A stretch of DNA of 64,000 nucleotides from Bradyrhizobium sp. dw_411 (GTDB lineage: Bacteria; Pseudomonadota; Alphaproteobacteria; Rhizobiales; Xanthobacteraceae), in assembly GCF_018449695.1 (NCBI RefSeq), contig NZ_JAAVUY010000002.1:372001-436000 (forward strand), written 5' to 3'. Shown here piece after piece: positions 44,031 to 52,027 of the stretch. The stretch's first letter is position 1. Each line of letters starts with the position of its first letter. The notes under the pieces were generated by a model, which had not been told where the DNA came from, ran no database searches, and worked only from the letters and a program-made list of their open reading frames with translations. The position numbers were made by a program, and so were the translations under genes.

Positions 44031-44783
44031 ATGAGCAAGAAATCCAGCCGCGTCGATTTTGCCTGTCAGGCCTTGCGCCAGGCGATCATCGAACAGGCGC
44101 TGCCGCCGGGCACCAAGCTGCCGGAGGATGAACTCGGCGCGCGGTTCGGAATGAGCCGCACGCTGGTGCGGGCGGCGCTCGCGCAATTGCAATCCGAGGG
44201 ACTGGTCGATGCGCCGCCGCGGCGCACCGCGACCACGGCAAAGCCGACGCTGGAAGAAGCCAAGGAAGTATTCGAGGTTCGCCGCACGCTGGAGCGTGAA
44301 GTGGTCCGGCTGGTGATCGCGCGCTGGCGGCCGGAATTCGGCGCCGAACTCGAAGGCCACGTCCGTGAGGAAGAAGTCGCGCGCAAGGCCGGCGAGGCGC
44401 GGGTGTCGATCCGGCTGGCCGGCGAATTCCATATCAAGCTCGGGGAAATGTCGGGCAACCGCCTGTTGCGGCGCTATCTCGGCGAAGTGGTGTCGCGCTG
44501 TTCGCTGATCCTCGCCCTCTATGGCCGGCCCCATTCGGCCGACTGCGCCGTCAACGAACATCGTGAGATCGTGACGGCGTTGCGCGGTCGCAATGCCGAG
44601 GCGGCGATTGCCGTGATGGATCATCATCTCGGCTCCGTCGAGCACCGCGCGCTGCTGGATCAGGGTCGCGATGCGCAATTTGACCTGGGCGCCGTGCTGT
44701 CGCGCTACGTCCAGACTTCGGAAACCGGCAATCCGCCAAAGGTCGCGCGGTTGTCGAGACGAAAAGTGAAGGCGGCCAAATAA
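44031..44783 (+). CDS. GntR family transcriptional regulator, FCD subfamily
   Basis: 250-residue regulator. The N-terminal winged helix has ACQALRQAIIEQALPPGTKLPEDELGARFGMSRTLVRAALAQLQSEGLV (residues ~11-60), the standard GntR helix-turn-helix. The FCD ligand domain follows with EVRRTLEREVVRLV, FHIKLGEMSGNRLLRRYL and EHREIVTALRGRNAEAA, whose Asp/His positions usually bind a metal and a small acid. Divergent position next to the DUF1989 operon and its palindrome points to that operon, and maybe the downstream binding-protein gene 59 bases on, as targets. Confidence 0.9.
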   Translation: MSKKSSRVDFACQALRQAIIEQALPPGTKLPEDELGARFGMSRTLVRAALAQLQSEGLVDAPPRRTATTAKPTLEEAKEVFEVRRTLEREVVRLVIARWRPEFGAELEGHVREEEVARKAGEARVSIRLAGEFHIKLGEMSGNRLLRRYLGEVVSRCSLILALYGRPHSADCAVNEHREIVTALRGRNAEAAIAVMDHHLGSVEHRALLDQGRDAQFDLGAVLSRYVQTSETGNPPKVARLSRRKVKAAK

Positions 44784-44842
44784 CCCGCAGCAACATCTTT
44801 CCCGCCGCGCCCGCGAGGCCCGGCTATCAAAGGAGTTTGTCC

Positions 44843-45943
44843 ATGACCAAGCTTTCGCTCTCTCGCCGTACCTTTCTCGGTGGCGCCGCCGCCAGCCCCT
44901 TCGTGCTTTCGGGTCTTGTCGATCCGGCACGCGCCGCCGGCATTACCGTCGGCATCGTCTATGTCGGTTCGCGCGCCGATTACGGCTGGAACCAGGCCCA
45001 TGCGGTCGGCGCCAAGGCCTTGAAGGAAATTCCCGACGTCAAGGTGGTCGAGGAAGAGAATGTGCCGGAGACGGTCGCGGTACAGAAGACGATGGAGTCG
45101 ATGATCAATATCGACGGCGCGTCGCTGCTGTTCCCGACTTCGTTCGGCTACTTCAACCCCTTCATGGTCGATGCCGCGCGGAAATACCCCAAGGTCGAAT
45201 TCCGCCACCCGACGTCGCTGTGGCAGCCCAATAAAGATCCGATGAATGCCGGCGGTTATTTCTGCTATCTCGACCAGGGCCATTACGTAAACGGCATTGC
45301 CGCGGGCCTGTCGACCAAATCCAACAAGATCGGCTACATCGCCGCGAAGCCGATTTCGCTGGTGCTGCGCAACGTCAATTCGTTCATGCTGGGCGCGCGC
45401 AAGGTCAATCCCAATGTCTCGGTCCAGTTGATCGTCACCGGCGACTGGTCGCTGCCGGTGCGTGAGGCCGAGGCCGCCAACGCGCTGGTCGACGCCGGTT
45501 GCGACATCATTGCCTGCCACATCGATAGCCCCAAGGTGGTGATCGAGACCGCCGAGAAGCGTGGCGTCAAGAGCTGTGGCCACAATGCCGACCAGGCCAA
45601 TCTCGCGCCGAAGGGGTTCATCACCGGCGCCGAATTGAAGTGGGGCACGATCTATAAGAGCTTCGCCGGCATGATCGCCAAGGGCGAGAAGCTGCCCAAT
45701 ATGGTGATCGGCGGCTACGACAAGGACATGGTGGCAAGCACGGCGTTCGGTCCCGGCGCCAGCGAAGCCGGCAAGAATGCCGCGATGGCCGCGATCGCCG
45801 AACTGAAGGCCGGCAAGCCGATCTTTACCGGCACGGTGAAGACCAACACCGGCAAGGTCGTTACCAGCAAGGACACCGGACTTTACGATCCGTCGCTCGA
45901 ATCCACCGATTATCTCGTCGAAGGAATTGTCGGTACCGTTTGA
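44843..45943 (+). CDS. Orphan BMP family substrate-binding protein (Tat leader)
   Basis: 366-residue BMP binding protein with twin-arginine leader LSRRTFLGGAAASPFVLSGL. The mature start ITVGIVYVGSRADYGWNQAHAVGAKALKE and the block KTMESMINIDGASLLFPTSFGYFNPFMV are very close to the binding protein at 37594-38703. AGGAG ends seven bases before ATG 44843. There is no permease or ATPase next to it; it probably borrows the membrane parts of the paralogous operon, or works with another system. It follows the GntR gene and is followed by a hairpin. Confidence 0.9.
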   Translation: MTKLSLSRRTFLGGAAASPFVLSGLVDPARAAGITVGIVYVGSRADYGWNQAHAVGAKALKEIPDVKVVEEENVPETVAVQKTMESMINIDGASLLFPTSFGYFNPFMVDAARKYPKVEFRHPTSLWQPNKDPMNAGGYFCYLDQGHYVNGIAAGLSTKSNKIGYIAAKPISLVLRNVNSFMLGARKVNPNVSVQLIVTGDWSLPVREAEAANALVDAGCDIIACHIDSPKVVIETAEKRGVKSCGHNADQANLAPKGFITGAELKWGTIYKSFAGMIAKGEKLPNMVIGGYDKDMVASTAFGPGASEAGKNAAMAAIAELKAGKPIFTGTVKTNTGKVVTSKDTGLYDPSLESTDYLVEGIVGTV

Positions 45944-45957
45944 TTCAACGGAATTTT

Positions 45958-45982
45958 TGGCGGCAGCAATACGCTGCCGCCA
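45958..45982 (+). terminator. Hairpin after the orphan binding-protein gene
   Basis: Perfect ten-base stem TGGCGGCAGC / GCTGCCGCCA with loop AATAC, 14 bases past the stop codon. A T-run lies before but not after it, so termination is likely but not a textbook intrinsic signal. Confidence 0.65.
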
Positions 45983-46283
45983 TCGTTCCGGCGTCATGCC
46001 AAACGTGTTGCATGGTCGTGGAATTTCGCGAGGCCGCGGTGCCGCGTGGATGAAGTTTTGCGGCGTGCCTACGCAACGAACACACGCAGCATCCCGCTTA
46101 ACGAATAAGCAAATGCTCGCTGGAAAGGTTGCGCTTAGAGAATAAGCAGACGTCACTGCTGAAACCAAACGATTGAATCTGCGCGAGATTCCAGAACGCG
46201 CCGACGCCGAACGTCGTTGTACACAATGGCACGGGCTTTGCTTAGTACCCTTCGAGAGTTCTCTCGTGTGGGGGCATGTGCTT
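45983..46283. other. Intergenic region before the second amidase operon
   Basis: The 340-base gap between genes contains the hairpin above, paired GCTTA-N5-TAAGC dyads at 46095-46148 and the small inverted repeat CGAGAG-TT-CTCTCG at 46253-46266. No coding sequence is supported; it should carry the promoter of the amidase-permease pair. Confidence 0.55.
46095..46148. promoter_or_regulatory. Two direct copies of a GCTTA-N5-TAAGC dyad
   Basis: CGCTTAACGAATAAGCA (46095-46111) and CGCTTAGAGAATAAGCA (46132-46148) match at 15 of 17 bases and start 37 apart. Each is an inverted repeat with arms GCTTA and TAAGC. They lie about 140-190 bases upstream of the amidase-permease pair and are likely binding sites for a dimeric regulator. 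Confidence 0.5.
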
Positions 46284-47009
46284 ATGGCGAACTCAAAGCA
46301 ACTATCCAGTGGCACCGTCGTCGCTGAGCCCGAGCCGATCAGTCTCAACTGGTCCGCCACGGCCCTCGTGATCATCGACATGCAGCGCGACTTCATGGAG
46401 CCCGGCGGCTTCGGCGAAACGCTCGGCAACGACGTCTCACAACTGGCCCGCGCCGTGAAGCCGATTGCGTCGGTGCTGAGTGCGGCGCGCGATCTCGGCA
46501 TGCTGGTCGTGCACACCCGCGAGGGCCATTCGCCGGATCTTTCCGACGCGCCGCCTGCGAAGATCGAGCGTGGCGCGCCGAGCCTTCGCATCGGCGATCC
46601 CGGCCCGATGGGGCGGATCCTGATCCGCGGCGAGGCCGGACACGATATCATTCCGGCGCTGTATCCGCTCGACAGCGAGGTTGTCATCGACAAGCCCGGC
46701 AAGGGCGCATTCTACGCCACCGAACTCGGCGACATCCTGCAAAAATACGGCATCGAGAATTTGCTGGTGTGCGGCGTGACCACCGAGGTCTGCGTCAACA
46801 CCACCGTGCGCGAGGCGAACGACCGCGGCTATCGCTGCGTCGTGCTGTCCGACGGCTGCGCATCCTACTTCCCCGAATTCCACGAAATGGGCCTGAAAAT
46901 GATCAAGGCCCAGGGTGGCATCTTCGGCTGGGTCAGCGACTCCGCCGCAGTTCTCAAGGCAATGACACCGGAGACTTCACACAATTTGGCAGCAGGAGCA
47001 TCACGATGA
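46284..47009 (+). CDS. Isochorismatase-fold cysteine hydrolase (amidase), paralogue 2
   Basis: 241-residue cysteine hydrolase. Triad: Asp32 in LVIIDMQRDF, Lys in VVIDKPGKGAF, and Cys in GVTTEVCVNTTVREANDRG. It shares long blocks with the amidase at 34849-35532 (HTREGH, GDPGPMGRILIRGEAG, MIKAQGGIFGW). Biuret or ureide-type amides are candidate substrates. ATG 46284 is preferred over the upstream in-frame 46173 because GGGGG lies before it and similarity starts there. Its stop overlaps the start of a purine-type permease (ATGA), again coupling an amidase with transport. Confidence 0.85.
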   Translation: MANSKQLSSGTVVAEPEPISLNWSATALVIIDMQRDFMEPGGFGETLGNDVSQLARAVKPIASVLSAARDLGMLVVHTREGHSPDLSDAPPAKIERGAPSLRIGDPGPMGRILIRGEAGHDIIPALYPLDSEVVIDKPGKGAFYATELGDILQKYGIENLLVCGVTTEVCVNTTVREANDRGYRCVVLSDGCASYFPEFHEMGLKMIKAQGGIFGWVSDSAAVLKAMTPETSHNLAAGASR

Positions 47010-48655
47010 GCACGAGCACTACGGGGACTGCCGGCTTCAAACCGGTATTGTGGACGCCGGGCGACTGGAACGCCTTCTTCGGATTCGGCACCAATATCCT
47101 GGTCAATATGCTGGTGCTGACGGGGCTGTTGCGCTTCGTGCTGAAGATGCCGGACTCGCTGGTGTTCGGTCGCATCCTGCCGGCGCTCGGCCTGATGATG
47201 TGCCTGTCGACGCTTTATTACGCCTTTCTCGCCTATCGGTTGGCGCAGAAGACCGGCCGCAATGATGTCTGCGCGCTGCCATCCGGCGTCAGCGTCCCGC
47301 ATATGTTTATCGTCACCTTCGTGATCATGCTGCCGGTCGCCATCAAGACCGGCGATCCGATGAAGGCTTGGTCGGCTGGTCTGGTCTGGGTGTTCTTCCA
47401 GAGCTTCATCCTGATGATCGGCGGATTTATCGCGCCTTTTATTCGCAAGATCACCCCCCGCGCGGCCCTGCTCGGCACGCTGGCCGGCGTCTCCGTGACC
47501 TTCATCTCGATGCGTCCGGCGCTCGAAATGTACATGACGCCGCAGATCGGTCTCGTATGTTTCGCCATCATCCTGATGGCTTGGTTTGGCGGTGTGAAAT
47601 TTCCCAAGAACATTCCGGCCGGCCTTGTCGCCATCGTGGTCGGCATGATCATCGCATGGGGATCGAACCTGTTCGGGCTTGGACTGGGTGGGCTCAGCGT
47701 CAAGGGCGTCGGTGATGCCTTCGCGGGCTTCGGCTTCTCGGTGCCGCTGCCGGCCTTCGGGCAGGTATTCTCGGGCTTCGAATTCCTTGGCGTCATTCTG
47801 GTGACGGCGATCCCGTTCGGCATCTACGATCTCGTCGAAGCCATGGACAACGTCGAAAGCGCCGAGGCCGCGGGCGACGAATATCCGACCACGCGGGTTC
47901 TGACCGCCGACGGTGTCGTCAGCCTGATCGGCTGCCTGATGGGCAATCCCTTCATCAACGCCGTTTACATCGGCCATCCCGGATGGAAGGCGATGGGCGG
48001 CCGGATCGGCTATTCGGCGGCGACCGGCCTGTTGGTGATCGTGCTGGCTTGGTTCGGCATCATCTCGGTGCTGCTGGCGCTGGTGCCGGTGGTCGCGATC
48101 TCGCCGATCCTGCTCTACATCGGCATGCTGATTGGTGCGCAGGCGTTCCAGACCACGCCGGTCAAACATGCGCCGGCCATCGTGCTGGCGTTGACGCCGC
48201 ATCTCGCGGCCTGGGCCAAGCTGCAGATCGACACCATGCTGGGTGCGACCGTCAACGCGGCACAAGCTGTTGGCGGTCTGGCGGCCGACAAGGTCGGCGA
48301 CGTCAAGGCGGCGGCGATTGCCTCGTTGCCACAACAGGGCGTGATCTATCACGGACTCGAAATCATGGGCGGCGGCTCGATCGTCGCCGGCCTGATCCTC
48401 GGCGCGATCGGCGTGTTCGTGATCGAACGCGACTTTGTGAAAGCTTCTGCCTTCGCGTTCGCCGGTGCGGTGTTCACTTACTTTGGCTTCATGCACGGTG
48501 AAGCCGTCGGCATCGGTGGCGGGTTGGGCGTAACGCCCGGTGTCGCGCTGTCCTATGCCGTCGTCGCGGCCGCTTTCCTGGCGGTGGCGAAACTCGGCAC
48601 CAGCACCGTCTATGTTCCGGAACACGATATACCGCACGCGGTACCGGCTGAGTAA
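47006..48655 (+). CDS. Xanthine/uracil-type permease (AzgA/NCS2-like)
   Basis: 549-residue polytopic membrane protein with 12-14 helices. It resembles the xanthine/uracil/vitamin C permease superfamily: NAFFGFGTNILVNMLVLTGLLRFVLKMP at the start, SGVSVPHMFIVTFVIMLP, TAIPFGIYDLVEAMDNVESAEAAGDEYPTTRVL near 265-300 with the conserved acidic stretch, and MGNPFINAVYIGHPGWKAMGGRIGYS as the loop motif. AGGAG ends seven bases before ATG 47006. It is co-translated with the amidase gene, so it probably imports that enzyme's substrate. A strong hairpin follows. Confidence 0.84.
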   Translation: MSTSTTGTAGFKPVLWTPGDWNAFFGFGTNILVNMLVLTGLLRFVLKMPDSLVFGRILPALGLMMCLSTLYYAFLAYRLAQKTGRNDVCALPSGVSVPHMFIVTFVIMLPVAIKTGDPMKAWSAGLVWVFFQSFILMIGGFIAPFIRKITPRAALLGTLAGVSVTFISMRPALEMYMTPQIGLVCFAIILMAWFGGVKFPKNIPAGLVAIVVGMIIAWGSNLFGLGLGGLSVKGVGDAFAGFGFSVPLPAFGQVFSGFEFLGVILVTAIPFGIYDLVEAMDNVESAEAAGDEYPTTRVLTADGVVSLIGCLMGNPFINAVYIGHPGWKAMGGRIGYSAATGLLVIVLAWFGIISVLLALVPVVAISPILLYIGMLIGAQAFQTTPVKHAPAIVLALTPHLAAWAKLQIDTMLGATVNAAQAVGGLAADKVGDVKAAAIASLPQQGVIYHGLEIMGGGSIVAGLILGAIGVFVIERDFVKASAFAFAGAVFTYFGFMHGEAVGIGGGLGVTPGVALSYAVVAAAFLAVAKLGTSTVYVPEHDIPHAVPAE

Positions 48656-48713
48656 CAAAAGTCTGACGGCGCATCGCGACGGCGCTGTGAACGGAGTTCG
48701 ACAACGAGAATAA

Positions 48714-48748
48714 GGGGAGGAGACGCCAACTCAAGGCGTCTCCTCCCC
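48714..48748. terminator. Strong bidirectional hairpin between convergent genes
   Basis: Perfect 14-bp stem GGGGAGGAGACGCC / GGCGTCTCCTCCCC with a seven-base loop, between the permease and the convergent beta-barrel gene. No long T-run follows on either strand, but the position and stability fit a transcription terminator. Confidence 0.75.
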
Positions 48749-48815
48749 AAATTCGTTTGCCGGCGACTAGAGTATAATGCGACTGGAAGGGAGGGGAGCC
48801 GCCCAACTCATTGCG

Positions 48816-49664
48816 TCAGAAATTATAGCCAAACCGAAGTACCGCCTGGCGCCGCTCGAAATTGGTCAGATCAAGGGATCCGGGCTCGCTTGATGCGCGC
48901 CCCGCAACCTGGAGACTCCACGCGGCCGACATCCAGATGCGCTCGTTGAATTTCGCATAAAAGGTCGGACCGATAAAAAATGCCTGCCCGGCAGGCGCGT
49001 CAAATCCAAGACTATCGAAGCTGCGCAGATAGCGTGCCTCCGCTCCGACCAGAATTCCTGGCCTTACCTGCAACGTCAGCGCGCCCGAAATCCCGAAATC
49101 GGATTGGCTTTGCCATGCGCCGGTAATTTGTTGTCGCTGCGTTTCGGGCTGATAAATCAGATTGAAGGCCGCGAAAAGCCGATTTGCGATAAGTTCCCTG
49201 TCGACGGCTACCAGAAAATCGACACCGTACTGTCTAACCGGATCGCCGCTGATGTCGTCGATATGGCCCCAGTGAGGATCAACGCCAAGAGTGAGTCCGA
49301 TTGGCGCTTGCCCGCGATCGAGCAGGCGATACCGAAATTCAACCGATAATCTATCGAGCCCCAATTGCTGCCGATCCTCGAGGCCGGGCACGCTTGAAAT
49401 TTTGTAATAATCGACACCGATGCCAGGTTCGATCGAGAAGTTCTGGAATGGAATAAATTTGAGTCCCAGTGTCGGTGAAAGAACCTTGTAGGTACCGTCG
49501 CTCTTGCCAAATCGGCCAACCGTCTCAAGTTCTCCCTCGACCTCTCCGACGTTGTTCACGTCGGTACCGAGGGTAAAGCCAAACAGATGCGTTGTTTCAA
49601 GGTCCTCGGCCATCGCGACAGCCGGCATGACCATGAGTCCGATAGTTGCCAGCGCGATTCTCAT
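48816..49664 (-). CDS. Outer-membrane beta-barrel protein of the metal-response cassette
   Basis: 282-residue exported protein. Signal peptide MRIALATIGLMVMPAVAMAED is preferred as the start (CAGGA five bases upstream), though ATG 49691 is in frame. The mature part alternates polar and aromatic residues throughout (LGLKFIPFQNFSIEPGIGVDYYKI, SVEFRYRLLD, FFIGPTFYAKF) and ends GYNF with the barrel-type terminal Phe. I recognise no specific family. It lies 28 bases after the CDF exporter gene on the same strand, so it is probably co-expressed under the MerR-type operator. GC is lower than in flanking genes. Confidence 0.68.
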   Translation of the reverse strand: MRIALATIGLMVMPAVAMAEDLETTHLFGFTLGTDVNNVGEVEGELETVGRFGKSDGTYKVLSPTLGLKFIPFQNFSIEPGIGVDYYKISSVPGLEDRQQLGLDRLSVEFRYRLLDRGQAPIGLTLGVDPHWGHIDDISGDPVRQYGVDFLVAVDRELIANRLFAAFNLIYQPETQRQQITGAWQSQSDFGISGALTLQVRPGILVGAEARYLRSFDSLGFDAPAGQAFFIGPTFYAKFNERIWMSAAWSLQVAGRASSEPGSLDLTNFERRQAVLRFGYNF

Positions 49665-49692
49665 GTGGTCCTGACAATCAATTCTGTTCATC

Positions 49693-50349
49693 CTAGCCAA
49701 CAGAGACGATCTGTGGCTTCCGCGTTGATCGTAGTTCTGCAAGCGCCCGCATGACGACGATGCCTGCGCCTTGCAAAGCTAGGCCTGCCATGATCGCTGC
49801 GACGATCACGTCGGGCCAGCCGCTGCCAGTTCCGAACACGCCGAGCGCCGCTAGCAGCACGGCGAGATTGCCGAACACGTCGTTTCGCGTGCAAATCCAG
49901 GCTGAACGCATGTTGGCATCGCCAACCCGATGCTTCCACAACAACCCGAAAGAAACGGCATTGGCCACAAGTGCCGCTCCGCCGATGGCACCCATGGTGA
50001 AGACTTGCGGTAACGTTCCGTGCCAGGCATGCCAAGCGGTGATGCCGCTCACCCATACACCGAATAGTCCCATCGAGACTCCCTTTGCGAGGGCGGCAGT
50101 GGCACGGTATCGCAGTCCCATCCCCACCACATAAAGGCTGATCGCGTAGTTGGCGGCATCGCCCAGAAAATCGAGCGCGTCCGCCTGGAGCGAAGCGGAA
50201 CCGGCAGTAAGGCCTGCGCCGATCTCGACTGCAAACATTGCAGCATTGATGGCGAACACGGCGTAAAGGACGCGCCGATACGCGAATTGGCGCCCAAGGT
50301 CACCACCGGCATCAGGCTCGTGATGATGTTCGCAACAATTGGCACCCAT
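49693..50349 (-). CDS. Cation diffusion facilitator-type metal exporter
   Basis: 218-residue membrane protein of the CDF family without the usual cytoplasmic C-terminal domain. The N-terminus MGANCCEHHHEPDAGGD is Cys/His rich and may bind metal. Helix 2 contains LQADALDFLGDAANYAIS with Asp-x3-Asp, and helix 5 has CTRNDVFGNLAVLLAALG in place of HxxxD. Such variants accompany MerR regulators of the CadR/PbrR type. AAGGAGG lies five bases before ATG 50349. It is divergent from the MerR gene and shares its operator. Likely metals are cadmium, lead, zinc or cobalt. Confidence 0.85.
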   Translation of the reverse strand: MGANCCEHHHEPDAGGDLGRQFAYRRVLYAVFAINAAMFAVEIGAGLTAGSASLQADALDFLGDAANYAISLYVVGMGLRYRATAALAKGVSMGLFGVWVSGITAWHAWHGTLPQVFTMGAIGGAALVANAVSFGLLWKHRVGDANMRSAWICTRNDVFGNLAVLLAALGVFGTGSGWPDVIVAAIMAGLALQGAGIVVMRALAELRSTRKPQIVSVG

Positions 50350-50403
50350 ATTCGCCTCCTTGTTCCTCTCCTTGGCGCAGGAACGGCCGATATGGTAGTC
50401 TCA

Positions 50404-50424
50404 ACCTTGTAGTCACTACAGGGT
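50404..50424. promoter_or_regulatory. MerR-family operator between CDF and regulator genes
   Basis: The dyad ACCTTGTAGT-C-ACTACAGGGT (nine of ten arm bases pair) is a typical CadR/PbrR/ZntR site. On the minus strand TTGACC precedes it as a -35 box, so the dyad lies in the spacer of the exporter promoter, as in MerR systems. The site ends eight bases before the regulator's ATG. Confidence 0.8.
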
Positions 50425-50431
50425 CAAGGGT

Positions 50432-50875
50432 ATGGCGAGATTTAGCATCGGTCAGGTAGGGGAGGTTACGGCAACGAAAGTGGAAACCATCCGCTACTAT
50501 GAACGGATTGGTCTGCTGCCGAAACCGGATCGCACCGGCGGCAATTACCGCAGCTATGCCAGCGAACACGTGGACTGCCTAGCCTTCATCCGCAGAGCGC
50601 GTGAACTTGGTTTTTCCATCGAGGATATACGCGAATTGCTTGATCTTGCAGGGCACCGGGAGAGCCCGTGTGCGGGAATCGACCAGATCGCTGCGCGTCA
50701 TTTGGTGGCGATAGAAGGGAAGATTGCGACGCTCAAACGGCTGCGCCGCGAACTTCACGATACCCTGGCGGCTTGCGCGGGCGGGCGCATTGCGGAGTGT
50801 CGCGTCATCCAGGCGCTATCCCCGCACCCGATTGCTCGAAAGAAGACAGGAGTAAAGAGCAACATCAGGGTTTGA
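50432..50875 (+). CDS. MerR family metal-responsive regulator (CadR/PbrR/ZntR-like)
   Basis: 147-residue MerR regulator. The DNA-binding part is FSIGQVGEVTATKVETIRYYERIGLLPKPDRTGGNYRSY, and the dimerisation helix follows. Metal-sensing Cys residues stand at 80 (ESPCAGID), 115 and 123 (LAACAGGRIAEC), matching the Cd/Pb/Zn sensors, which use Cys at ~78, ~113 and ~122. A fourth Cys is at 49. It activates the divergent exporter gene when metal is bound, by the family mechanism. The start is close to the operator, so the mRNA leader is very short. Confidence 0.9.
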   Translation: MARFSIGQVGEVTATKVETIRYYERIGLLPKPDRTGGNYRSYASEHVDCLAFIRRARELGFSIEDIRELLDLAGHRESPCAGIDQIAARHLVAIEGKIATLKRLRRELHDTLAACAGGRIAECRVIQALSPHPIARKKTGVKSNIRV

Positions 50876-50905
50876 CGGGCGAGATCGAATGACAGAAGGG
50901 GCTGA

Positions 50906-51883
50906 TTACCTCACTTCTATTTTGGCTTTCTCGGCCACGTCTTTCCACAGAGAAATATCCCGCTTGATAAAATCGGCAAAGGCGTCCGGTGAGCTGCCGA
51001 CGGGCTCGATCGCCTGTGTCGCCAACAGCGCTTTGGTTTCGGGATCGTTGAGAGCCTTGACGATCTCGGTATTGAGTCTGGCGACGATGGCCGGCGGTGT
51101 GCGGGCCGGCGCCAGTATGCCGTGCCACGCCAATGCGTCGAATCCTGCATAGCCGCTCTCCGCAATCGTCGGCACATCAGGCGCGATCGGCGAGCGTTCC
51201 TTGCTGGTGACCGCCAGCGCGACCAACGCGCCTGATTTGACGTATTGCAGCGACGAGATCGGATCGGCGAACACCACCTGCACCTGTCCGGCGAGCAGAT
51301 CGGTCACGGCCAGCGCGGTGCCGCGATAGGGAATATGTGTCATCCGGATGCCGGCCCGGCCGGCGAATAATTCAGTGACCAGATGGTTGGACGAGCCGAC
51401 GCCCGTGGTGCCGTAATTCAATCCGCCGGGCTTGCTCTTGGCGAGCGTCACGAACTCCTGCAGCGTCTTCACGCCCAGCGCCGCATTGACGACCATCACA
51501 TAGGGATAGGTTGAGGTCAGGGATATCGGTGCGAAATCCCTGATGGGGTCGTAGGGCAGGCTCGCGTAAACTGCCGGATTGATCGAAATCGGCCCGGACT
51601 GGCCCAGCAGCAGCGTATAGCCGTCCGGCTCGGCCTTGTTCGCTGCTTCCGTGCCGATGATCGCGCCGCCGCCGCCGCGATTCTCGACCACGATGGATTG
51701 TCCGATGGTCTTGCCGACGCGCGAAGCGATGACGCGCGCGGTCGAATCCGCCGCGCCCCCGGCGGCAAACGGCACGATCAGATGGATCGGGCGCGAGGGA
51801 TATTCGTCGGCGCGCGCTGTTTGCGTCGCGCAGATGATCGCGAGCAGGCAAAGGCACGCAAAATACTTCGACCGGCTTCGCAC
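50906..51883 (-). CDS. TctC/Bug family periplasmic substrate-binding protein
   Basis: 325-residue Bug protein. Signal peptide: RSRSKYFACLCLLAIICATQTARA. Family motifs are YPSRPIHLIVPFAAGGAADSTAR, VVENRGGGGAIIGTEAANKAEPDGYTLLLG and HIPYRGTALAVTDLLAGQVQVVF. GTG 51883 is chosen because GGGGGGCGG precedes it and it begins the signal peptide; TTG 51898 is also in frame. Bug proteins deliver carboxylates to TctAB. There is no tctAB next to it; the pair at 12072-14101 lacks a tctC, so it might be a distant partner. It precedes a divergent MmgE/PrpD gene. Confidence 0.88.
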   Translation of the reverse strand: MRSRSKYFACLCLLAIICATQTARADEYPSRPIHLIVPFAAGGAADSTARVIASRVGKTIGQSIVVENRGGGGAIIGTEAANKAEPDGYTLLLGQSGPISINPAVYASLPYDPIRDFAPISLTSTYPYVMVVNAALGVKTLQEFVTLAKSKPGGLNYGTTGVGSSNHLVTELFAGRAGIRMTHIPYRGTALAVTDLLAGQVQVVFADPISSLQYVKSGALVALAVTSKERSPIAPDVPTIAESGYAGFDALAWHGILAPARTPPAIVARLNTEIVKALNDPETKALLATQAIEPVGSSPDAFADFIKRDISLWKDVAEKAKIEVR

Positions 51884-52027
51884 GGTTCCGCCCCCCAAAT
51901 CAGGTGTTCGTCTGCACCATTATTGGGGCGCACCATAGGGCAGAAATTCCTACCGGGTCTACCAAACCCACCGTTGCGCTTTTCCATTTCCCTGCGATGC
52001 TCCGCGCAAATTTCAAAAGGGTGGAAT

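Noticed and set aside
46865..48658. 597-residue minus-strand open frame rich in Asp, His and Arg
   Set aside because: Antisense shadow of the permease gene, with no hydrophobic or domain pattern.
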